NCBI GenBank assembly: GCA_003142355.1
Contig: PLMF01000378.1
Location: forward strand, 1 to 7,273
Length of the DNA stretch: 7,273 bases
From: Bryobacterales bacterium
GTDB lineage: Bacteria > Acidobacteriota > Terriglobia > Bryobacterales > Bryobacteraceae
Direction: 5' to 3'
Below the pieces are notes generated by a model. It was not told the origin of the DNA. It was given only the letters and a program-made list of their open reading frames with translations, and ran no database searches. Positions 1 through 5,281 of the stretch are shown here, in pieces (within the stretch, counting starts at the first letter, position 1; each line of letters opens with the position of its first letter). Position numbers and translations under genes: made by a program.

Positions 1-1101
1 GTCGTTAGCCGGACAGCAGTGATCAAGGAACTGCACGCCGCCTTGCTCCGGCACCAGGACACGGTAACGGTTGTCGATCAGTTTGGCAGGCAGTTTGAGA
101 AGGAGCTTCAAAAAGGCGCGTACAAGATTACCCCGAACAATCCGAAGCGCGAAGACGGATCGATGCATGAGTATTGCCCGCCAGAGCATGTCGCATCCGA
201 GATGGATCGGCTGGTGGCGTGGCACCAATCGCACATCCAACGCGCGGTTCCACCGGAGGTTGAGGCGGCCTGGTTACATCACGCGTTCACGCAGATTCGC
301 CCATTTGAAGATGGCAATGGACGAGTGGCGCGGGCCATATCGAGCTTGATCCTCATCAAGGCCGGGTGGTTTCCTCTGGTGATCAAGCTTGAGGAGAAGG
401 CGAAGTATATCGACGCGCTCGAGTGCGCCGATGCAGGGGATCTCCGACCACTGATATCGATGTTCACCGCGGTGCAACGGAGGCTTTTCCTTGCTGGCTT
501 CGATCTGGCATACCGCGTCAGACCGCCGGAAACCATCGACGCGGCAGTCACCTCTGCACGCGATCTGCTGATCGGCATGGGCGCGATCTTTCCGAAAGAA
601 TGGTTGAGCGCGCAGCAAGTCGCACAGAATCTGTATAACCGGACCATTCAACGGCTCAATTATGCCGCTGAGAGACTCCGGGCCGAAATCGCTTCGGTGC
701 GGCCCGACTTCAGGTTTGATGTGATTGTGGGGGATAAATCGAGGAACGGCGAAATAGCCCGAATCGCCATCGCTGGCGAATTGCATTATTCTGCGAATCT
801 GTCTGGGTACCATCAATTAGTGAAGTTGCGCTTCAGAACTTCCAGAAACGCCGCCCTTGTGATTTCGTTCCACGAAGTGGGAGCTTCGTACCGAGGGATC
901 GTAGGAGTTTCCGCACTATTTCAGGCGGAGGGCGATAAGGCAGTCCCGGTTTGCGACGAGTTCTTCCAGATCAACTACGAAGAGGTGCAATCCCAGGCAG
1001 AAGCAAGGTTCGATCCGTGGCTGGAGAAGAGCGTCGTTCGGGGATTGGCTCTCTGGCAACGGACCATACTGGGTGAGGCCGGGCCGAAGAACCGTGCATG
1101 A
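1..1101 (+). CDS. Fic-domain protein, 5'-truncated, with a non-canonical Fic motif (RPFEDGNGR)
   Basis: The reading frame is open from base 1, so the true start lies outside the window; an internal GTG at 19 gives a 360-residue minimum and is used for numbering here. Fic proteins usually transfer AMP or another nucleotide part onto a target protein. The Fic core spans roughly residues 3-120: an IKELH helix, a CPPEHV segment before the core (53-58), then HHAFTQI followed by RPFEDGNGRVAR at 94-105. The normal motif is HPFx(D/E)GNGR. Here the catalytic His is Arg94 (codon CGC, 298-300), while the phosphate-binding GNGR loop is intact. The N-terminal inhibitory helix of class II Fic proteins, (S/T)xxxE(G/N), would lie upstream and is not visible. 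Residues 170-360 are a C-terminal region I do not recognise. The stop overlaps the deoB ATG (ATGA). GC content looks lower than in deoB, suggesting a transferred gene. Family assignment is firm; activity is doubtful. Confidence 0.85.
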   Translation, partial: VVSRTAVIKELHAALLRHQDTVTVVDQFGRQFEKELQKGAYKITPNNPKREDGSMHEYCPPEHVASEMDRLVAWHQSHIQRAVPPEVEAAWLHHAFTQIRPFEDGNGRVARAISSLILIKAGWFPLVIKLEEKAKYIDALECADAGDLRPLISMFTAVQRRLFLAGFDLAYRVRPPETIDAAVTSARDLLIGMGAIFPKEWLSAQQVAQNLYNRTIQRLNYAAERLRAEIASVRPDFRFDVIVGDKSRNGEIARIAIAGELHYSANLSGYHQLVKLRFRTSRNAALVISFHEVGASYRGIVGVSALFQAEGDKAVPVCDEFFQINYEEVQSQAEARFDPWLEKSVVRGLALWQRTILGEAGPKNRA

Positions 1102-2303
1102 GGGCCCGCCCGCTGCACCCCGTGTTACGCTCGAAAGTAGTGTTTCGCCGCGTAATCTGGATCGTGATTGACAGTGTGGGCATCGGCGCAATGCCGGACG
1201 CCGCCGAATATGGCGACCCGCCCAGCGCCGACACGCTCGGGAACATCGCCCGCATCCGCGGCCTGAAGGTGCCCAACCTCGCCCGGCTGGGGCTGGGCAA
1301 TATCAAGCCGCTGGCGGGCATCGCGCCGGCCGAATCTCCCGCGGGGGCCTACGGGCGCTGTACGCTGGCCTCGCCGGGCAAGGACACAACCACCGGCCAC
1401 TGGGAAATGGTGGGCATCCACCTGGTGAGTCCCTTCCCACTCTACCCGCACGGGTTCCCGCCGGAAATCATGAGCGAGTTCGAGCGGCGCATCGGCCGCA
1501 AATCTCTCGGCAACGTGGCGGCCTCCGGCACCGAAATCATCAAGGATCTCGGGCCGGAGCACATGCGCACGGGCTCGCCCATCGTTTACACCTCCGCCGA
1601 CAGCGTCTTCCAGGTGGCCGCGCACGAAGAGGTCATCCCGCTCTGGGAACTGTACAAGATCTGCGAAACCGCGCGTGAGATTCTGCGCGGGCCCAATGAA
1701 GTCGGGCGTGTCATCGCGCGGCCGTTCATCGGCGCGCCGGGCAGTTTCACGCGCACCACCAACCGTCACGATTACGCCGTGCCGCCGCCCAAGGGCATGC
1801 TGCTCGACCGGCTCGAAGAGCGCGGCGTGCCGGTCTACGGCGTGGGCAAGATTTTCGACATATTCCTAGGCCGCGGCATCCGGGAATCGGTGAAGACCAA
1901 GAACAATGCCGACGGCATGGTGAAGATTATCGAGGCCATGAACTCGCTCGATCGCGGCCTGATCTTCGTCAACCTGGTGGATTTCGACCAGCAGTACGGC
2001 CATCGCAACGATATCGAGGGCTACGGGGCCGCGCTGGAGGAGTTGGATGCCTGGCTGCCGCAATTCGAGACCGCCCTGCGCCCAGGTGATATCGCCATCT
2101 TCACCGCCGACCACGGCTGCGACCCCACCACGCCGGGCACCGACCACACGCGCGAGTATGTGCCGCTCGTGGTGTTCGGTCCCAAGGTACGCCGCGTGAA
2201 CCTCGGACTGCGCGGCTCATTATCGGATATCGGCCAGAGCGTGGCCGCGAACTTCGGCGCCAGCATCGATACTGGCGCCAGCTTTCTAGAGGAGATCTTA
2301 TGA
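1098..2303 (+). CDS. deoB: Phosphopentomutase
   Basis: This cytoplasmic enzyme of the alkaline-phosphatase superfamily interconverts (deoxy)ribose-1-phosphate and (deoxy)ribose-5-phosphate in nucleoside salvage and breakdown. The hallmarks are all present: IDSVGIGAMPDA with metal ligand Asp25; GKDTTTGHWEMVG, where Thr97 corresponds to the phosphorylated Thr of the Bacillus enzyme; DFDQQYGHR with Asp297 and His302; and TADHGCDPTTPGTDHT with Asp338, His339 and His350. Spacing between these ligands matches the Bacillus protein. At 401 residues it is slightly long. The ATG at 1098 overlaps the upstream stop, but family similarity only begins at MFRRVIWIVIDS if translation starts at the GTG at 1140 (387 residues). 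Neither start has a strong Shine-Dalgarno sequence. If the Fic gene is a newcomer, 1140 is the likelier ancestral start. The 3' end overlaps tpiA by 4 bases, implying one transcript and coupled translation. Confidence 0.97.
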   Translation: MRARPLHPVLRSKVVFRRVIWIVIDSVGIGAMPDAAEYGDPPSADTLGNIARIRGLKVPNLARLGLGNIKPLAGIAPAESPAGAYGRCTLASPGKDTTTGHWEMVGIHLVSPFPLYPHGFPPEIMSEFERRIGRKSLGNVAASGTEIIKDLGPEHMRTGSPIVYTSADSVFQVAAHEEVIPLWELYKICETAREILRGPNEVGRVIARPFIGAPGSFTRTTNRHDYAVPPPKGMLLDRLEERGVPVYGVGKIFDIFLGRGIRESVKTKNNADGMVKIIEAMNSLDRGLIFVNLVDFDQQYGHRNDIEGYGAALEELDAWLPQFETALRPGDIAIFTADHGCDPTTPGTDHTREYVPLVVFGPKVRRVNLGLRGSLSDIGQSVAANFGASIDTGASFLEEIL

Positions 2304-3049
2304 GAAAACCAGTCATGGCGGGCAATTGGAAGATGTACAAGACGCCCGCGGAAACCACCGCATTCTTCGAGAAATTCCGGCCGCTGGCCGGACAAGCGGA
2401 ACACTGCGAAGTCGTGATCTGTCCTCCCTTCACGAACCTCGCCGCGGCCGTAGCAGCCGCCCAGGGGACGCGCATCCACATTGGCGCGCAGAACATCGGC
2501 TGGGCCAAGGAAGGAGCGTTCACCGGCGAGATCTCCGGCTCCATGATCGTGGCCTCCGGCGCAACCTATGCGATCGTCGGGCACAGCGAGCGGCGGCAAT
2601 ATTTCGCCGAGACCGACGAGACCGTCCTCAAGCGCACCCAGGCCGCGCTGGAATTCGGCCTCACGCCCATCGTGTGCGTGGGAGAGCGCCTCGAAGAACG
2701 TGAAAGCGGCCAGACCGAAGCCGTGCTCGCGCGCCAGTTCCAGAAGGGAATCGCCGGCCTGTCCGAGCAGCAGTTCGCCCGGATTGTGATCGCCTACGAG
2801 CCGGTGTGGGCGATTGGAACGGGGAAGACCGCCACGCCGGAGATCGCGGCCGACACGCATCGCGCGATCCGCGGCCAGGTGCGGGCCAAGTTCGGCAAAG
2901 AGGCGGGCGAGGCCATCCGCATTCTGTATGGCGGCAGCGTCAAGCCCGACAACACCAGGTCGCTGATGGCGCAGCCGGAAATCGACGGCGTGCTGGTGGG
3001 CGGCGCCAGTCTGGACGCGGTGTCGTTCGCGGGCATCGTGAACTTCTAG
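2300..3049 (+). CDS. tpiA: Triosephosphate isomerase
   Basis: This cytoplasmic TIM-barrel enzyme interconverts dihydroxyacetone phosphate and glyceraldehyde-3-phosphate in glycolysis and gluconeogenesis. The protein has 249 residues, the normal family length, and appears complete. The active-site residues sit at their standard positions: Asn9 and Lys11 in MAGNWKMYK, His95 in VGHSERR, and Glu167 in AYEPVWAIGTGKTAT, which continues into the flexible loop 6. The phosphate-binding segments ILYGGSVKPDN and DGVLVGGASLD follow near the C-terminus. The start is secure: AGAGGAGA at 2288-2295 is a strong Shine-Dalgarno sequence about 5 bases before the ATG, and the ATG overlaps the deoB stop (ATGA). 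In many bacteria secG follows tpiA. Here it is absent, and a convergent hydrolase gene follows after 181 bases. Confidence 0.98.
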   Translation: MRKPVMAGNWKMYKTPAETTAFFEKFRPLAGQAEHCEVVICPPFTNLAAAVAAAQGTRIHIGAQNIGWAKEGAFTGEISGSMIVASGATYAIVGHSERRQYFAETDETVLKRTQAALEFGLTPIVCVGERLEERESGQTEAVLARQFQKGIAGLSEQQFARIVIAYEPVWAIGTGKTATPEIAADTHRAIRGQVRAKFGKEAGEAIRILYGGSVKPDNTRSLMAQPEIDGVLVGGASLDAVSFAGIVNF

Positions 3050-3083
3050 CGGCCAGCGGAGTATTCGGTCGGGACGCGGCCTT

Positions 3084-3108
3084 ACGTGGGGCGCCGGCTC
3101 GTCCACGT
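3084..3108. repeat. Imperfect inverted repeat downstream of tpiA
   Basis: ACGTGG at 3084-3089 pairs with CCACGT at 3103-3108 around a 13-base GC-rich loop, with one more possible G-T pair inside. It lies 35 bases after the tpiA stop and may help end the deoB-tpiA transcript. There is no T-run after it, and a stem of this length is common by chance in such DNA. Confidence 0.25.
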
Positions 3109-3130
3109 CAACGGGTAGGGCTACAACGAA

Positions 3131-3152
3131 GTGGGGTTTCCGATAACCCCAC
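3131..3152. terminator. Hairpin between convergent tpiA and hydrolase genes, probable bidirectional terminator
   Basis: GTGGGGTT (3131-3138) and AACCCCAC (3145-3152) form a perfect 8-bp stem with a 6-base loop. It lies 81 bases after the tpiA stop and 78 bases past the stop of the opposing hydrolase gene, which is where a shared terminator is expected. Neither side has a real T-run, so termination by the hairpin alone is uncertain; it could instead be a 3'-end-stabilising structure. The stem is seen directly; the role is inferred. Confidence 0.5.
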
Positions 3153-3230
3153 ATATCCGGCACGAGCGCTGCCCGCCGAGCGCCGTAGCCCCTCCGAAAC
3201 GTGTCGTACCCGCGCCATCTTGAGCCTGCT

Positions 3231-4106
3231 TCAGCGTTCCATCTGGAGGAATCTCTGCAGCACTTGTATCAGCGCCTCCCCACCAATCTCCGACAAGTCG
3301 TTGTGCCCGGCGTTGCGAACAAAGTAAAGCTGCTTCGGCTGGTGTGCTCGCGCAAAGAGTCTCTCCGCCATCCACGCTGGCGTCAGCGTATCCGCTGTTC
3401 CTGAAACAATCAGTAGCGGCGATTGCACTGAACTGATTCTGGAAAGGTTGTCGAAATGCGTGCGCAGTATCAGCCCTGCCGGATAAATCCGAAAGTACCA
3501 AGGGCCCGCAGCGGCAGCATCGTCAATGCTGGTAAAAGGGCTCTCCAGAATCAGGCCGCCCAACGCGGAGTAGTTCCGACCAAGGTGCGTAGCCGGGCCG
3601 CTGCCGATCGACCTGCCTAGCACGAACACCTTACCCGCCGGCATCCGCCGGCGGCGCATCAGATAACTGAGCGCCGCTTCGGCGTCTTCGTTCACTGTCG
3701 CCTCGTCTGGGCTGATCGGGGTACTGGATCCATAGCCACGGTAATCGACCAACAGCAGGTTCGCACCGATTTGATGGAGATTGGCCACTTCAGCCTCTAC
3801 CATATCTTCCAGGACATATCCGTTGCCATGGAGTACGAGAATAGCTTTCCCCGATGACGTCACGTTCGGAATCCACCACGCGTGGATATAATCCGTGACG
3901 TTCACCGGGATTCGCAAATCCTCGAACTCAAGACGACTATCCGCAGGAGTCGTCTTCGCGAAAGTTGTCGGCGCCGGGAACAGCAGTGTGTCTTGCTTGA
4001 AATAGAAGAATGCACCTGCTGATAGGTACGCGATCACAGGATACAGCGCAAACCTAACAGCCACGGATCGTAGCCAGCGTCTTCGAAGACAAACCTCCCG
4101 GACCAT
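3231..4106 (-). CDS. Membrane-anchored alpha/beta hydrolase (BEM46/ABHD13-like)
   Basis: This is a 291-residue serine hydrolase of the alpha/beta fold; its substrate cannot be told from sequence. The N-terminus is basic (residues 2-18 rich in Arg), followed by one hydrophobic segment at about 15-36. That suggests a signal anchor with the catalytic domain outside the cytoplasm. The domain shows HGNG at 93-96 (oxyanion-hole region), DYRGYGSS at 121-128, the nucleophile elbow GRSIG with Ser166, Asp239 in SGTADTLTP and His268 in NAGHND, so the triad is complete. The order and spacing resemble the BEM46/ABHD13/ABHD17 group, often annotated as 'alpha/beta hydrolase' or 'lysophospholipase-like'. The ATG at 4104-4106 is preceded by GAAAGGG, a reasonable ribosome-binding site about 4 bases upstream. 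The gene is convergent with tpiA and lies downstream of the toxin-antitoxin pair on the same strand, 279 bases away, so it probably has its own promoter. Confidence 0.88.
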   Translation of the reverse strand: MVREVCLRRRWLRSVAVRFALYPVIAYLSAGAFFYFKQDTLLFPAPTTFAKTTPADSRLEFEDLRIPVNVTDYIHAWWIPNVTSSGKAILVLHGNGYVLEDMVEAEVANLHQIGANLLLVDYRGYGSSTPISPDEATVNEDAEAALSYLMRRRRMPAGKVFVLGRSIGSGPATHLGRNYSALGGLILESPFTSIDDAAAAGPWYFRIYPAGLILRTHFDNLSRISSVQSPLLIVSGTADTLTPAWMAERLFARAHQPKQLYFVRNAGHNDLSEIGGEALIQVLQRFLQMER

Positions 4107-4385
4107 CGTACCCTTTCGCGTCAGAGACTCGCCTCAGATATGACGTCCAACTGCGCCCAAAAGTCGAGCCTTTGATGATCGTTTCAACTAACGTGAAAGC
4201 GAGGTTGGCGGAAAGTCCGTCCGCACGGTCCCCGAACTCCCGCGATCCGTTCAGCGATCCACATGAGTGTATGGTCGCCATGTCGTAGGAGTGGCTGGCG
4301 AACGAAGGCAAACTGTGCGGCCCTGGTCTTTCCGTCCATAGGGCGGGATTATGCTCAGCGCAAGAGGTCCTGGCTGGGACGCCGT
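4107..4385. other. Non-coding gap between the hydrolase and antitoxin genes; no gene recognised
   Basis: No reading frame here resembles a known protein. The frames that cross it (about 85 codons on the - strand at 4054-4311 and 147 codons on the + strand from 4263) overlap real genes and have no family features. On the - strand CATAAT at 4348-4353 is a good -10 match, but I see no convincing -35 at 16-18 bases, and it lies about 240 bases upstream of the hydrolase start. TTTCA/TGAAA (4182-4186 and 4194-4198) is a small inverted repeat upstream of the hydrolase. The hydrolase promoter probably lies in this gap, but I cannot place it. Gene remnants too worn to recognise are possible. Confidence 0.4.
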
Positions 4386-4703
4386 CTAGCTTGCCAACTC
4401 CTCGAACTGCGTGATCCGCACTTCTCGGTCCTTGAACACCGCGCGGATCTCGAGCCGGCCGCCCATAGCTTCGATGTATTCGGCCAGGGTGCTCACACAG
4501 ATGTCGGCCCGGTGCTCGATCTTCGAGACCTCTCCCTGATTGACGCCCAGAATTTCGGCGAGTTGCAACTGCGTCATCTCCTGCGCCCTTCGCAATTGAT
4601 CGAGGGGCATAGCCGCCAGACTCTTCTGGAACCGCTTCTCAATCCTCCGCTGCCGATCGGCCGGCATCGCTTCCAGCAATTCACGAAAACTACGAGTGGG
4701 CAT
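4386..4703 (-). CDS. Xre-family helix-turn-helix antitoxin of a RelE/HigB-type module
   Basis: This is a 105-residue DNA-binding protein predicted to neutralise the toxin encoded just upstream and to repress their shared promoter. The Xre/Cro-type helix-turn-helix spans about residues 37-82: QLRRAQEMTQLQLAEILGVN, then QGEVSKIEHRADICVSTL, with the usual LAEILGVNQGEVSKIE core, and AMGGRLEIRAVF after it. That last motif is typical of HigA-like antitoxins, in which the helix-turn-helix is followed by a short strand-forming tail. An N-terminal helical stretch (residues 1-33), rich in Arg, Lys and Glu, precedes the domain. The ATG shares one base with the toxin stop (TAATG), and a strong AAGGAGG lies about 10 bases upstream. 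Toxin-first order is characteristic of HigBA-type modules. The symbol is left blank because several related families share this layout. Confidence 0.88.
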   Translation of the reverse strand: MPTRSFRELLEAMPADRQRRIEKRFQKSLAAMPLDQLRRAQEMTQLQLAEILGVNQGEVSKIEHRADICVSTLAEYIEAMGGRLEIRAVFKDREVRITQFEELAS

Positions 4704-5068
4704 TAGTTGCTTCCCTCCTTCTTGAGCTCAAGCAGGTGTTGTTCAAAAAGCCGGTCCGCCGCCGGCACAAACTTCTCATACCAGCGGTCGTCGCCGGTCT
4801 TCTCGCCCCCGATCAAGAGGATTGCCGAGCGGAGCGGGTTGAATGCGTAAAGTGTCCGCAGCGGCCTCCCAGCGCTCTGGGTCCGCAACTCGCGCATCTG
4901 CGGATAACGGGAACTGCCAACTTTTGAGCTGTGCGGGAAACCGAGGGCAGGACCGAATTCCATGAGATGCCGAACGGAGTGCGCCACATCATCCTGTTGT
5001 TCCTCGGAGAGGGCGTTCCACCAATACCGGAATTCATCGGTGAACTCGACTTCCCACGCCACACCCAC
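4703..5068 (-). CDS. RelE/HigB-family toxin (phage Gp49-like, DUF891)
   Basis: This is predicted to be a type II toxin of the RelE/ParE fold, whose ribosome-dependent members cut mRNA and so halt translation. Numbered from the GTG at 5066-5068 it has 121 residues, the usual size. Family features are WEVEFTDEFRYWWNALSEEQ at the N-terminus, GPALGFPHSSKVGSSRYPQMRELR in the middle (MRELR at 58-62), a strand LYAFNPLRSAILLIGG, and GEKTGDDRWY ending the core (88-97), then a helix of the ADRLFEQHLLELKK type. The frame stays open to an ATG at 5143. The extra 25 residues show no family similarity and cross a likely promoter, so I chose the GTG at 5068; the GTG at 5062 is equally possible. No Shine-Dalgarno sequence precedes either GTG, in contrast to the strong one for the antitoxin. 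The stop overlaps the antitoxin ATG by one base. Confidence 0.87.
   Translation of the reverse strand: MGVAWEVEFTDEFRYWWNALSEEQQDDVAHSVRHLMEFGPALGFPHSSKVGSSRYPQMRELRTQSAGRPLRTLYAFNPLRSAILLIGGEKTGDDRWYEKFVPAADRLFEQHLLELKKEGSN
4714..4720 (-). promoter_or_regulatory. Strong Shine-Dalgarno sequence of the antitoxin gene
   Basis: AAGGAGG on the - strand lies inside the last codons of the toxin gene, about 10 bases before the antitoxin ATG. The toxin start has no comparable site, so the antitoxin is probably translated more efficiently from the shared mRNA, as expected for a type II module. Confidence 0.7.
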
Positions 5069-5069
5069 A

Positions 5070-5101
5070 GTATGCCATATACGGAATACTCCCGACGTCA
5101 A
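5070..5101 (-). promoter_or_regulatory. Likely promoter and operator of the toxin-antitoxin pair
   Basis: On the - strand TTGACG (5096-5101, five of six bases of the -35 consensus) is followed by AT-rich candidates for a -10: TATATG at 5076-5081 with a short 14-base gap, or TATGGC two bases further on. Overlapping these, GTAT and ATAC (5070-5073 and 5079-5082) form an inverted repeat around 5 bases, and another GTAT lies 7 bases upstream. This is the size and place expected for a HigA-type autorepressor site. Transcription would begin close to the proposed GTG start of the toxin, which would leave little or no leader. The sequence matches are seen; the function is inferred. Confidence 0.4.
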
Positions 5102-5175
5102 TGACGCTACGCTGGCCCAGATAACACAGTCGTGGGAAAGCACTGTCGCTTCCAGGCATGCCCTCCGATTCGGTC

Positions 5176-5196
5176 GAGATCGGTTTTGACGATCTC
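5176..5196. repeat. Inverted repeat (7-bp stem) in the gap between lpxK and the toxin
   Basis: GAGATCG (5176-5182) and CGATCTC (5190-5196) are perfect inverted arms around a 7-base loop. The repeat lies about 85 bases after the waaA-lpxK stop and about 75 bases upstream of the toxin -35. It could be a second termination hairpin or an operator, but there is no T-run in either direction. The surrounding gap (5069-5281) holds no recognisable gene. Confidence 0.4.
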
Positions 5197-5247
5197 AATC
5201 TTGACGCCTATGCGTGGGGTAGGCCATCGTGCTCTGTGGACTGCCAA

Positions 5248-5275
5248 CGCAGACGACGAAAAACGATCGTCTGCG
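5248..5275 (-). terminator. Hairpin directly after the waaA-lpxK stop, probable terminator
   Basis: CGCAGACGA (5248-5256) and TCGTCTGCG (5267-5275) form a perfect 9-bp stem with a 10-base loop that contains an A5 run (T5 on the transcribed - strand). It begins 6 bases past the stop codon of the fused gene, the classic place for a terminator. No T-run follows the stem, so release might need Rho or another factor. The stem is seen; the role is inferred from position. Confidence 0.55.
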
Positions 5276-5281
5276 CCACGC

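Noticed and set aside
1125..1769. Open frame of 214 codons on the - strand opposite deoB
   Set aside because: Composition is Arg/Gly/Ala/Asp-rich with no recognisable domain; it is a shadow of deoB.
3131..3152. Considered as a CRISPR repeat or attachment site
   Set aside because: It occurs once, with no spaced copies, no cas genes and no integrase; a terminator role fits the position better.
2021..3163. Long open frame (380 codons) on the - strand opposite deoB and tpiA
   Set aside because: It lies antisense to two clearly identified enzymes, shows no family motif, and is the kind of shadow frame common in GC-rich coding DNA.
4251..4261. GCGATCC repeated twice about 12 bases apart near 4235-4260, considered as an iteron or target-site duplication
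   Set aside because: Only two short copies and no mobile element between or beside them.
4263..4706. Open frame of 147 codons on the + strand over the antitoxin
   Set aside because: Most of it is antisense to the helix-turn-helix gene, and its translation has no family features.
5126..5146. ACAGT/ACTGT inverted repeat upstream of the toxin promoter
   Set aside because: Only 5 bp per arm with an 11-base gap; expected by chance and not positioned over a clear promoter.
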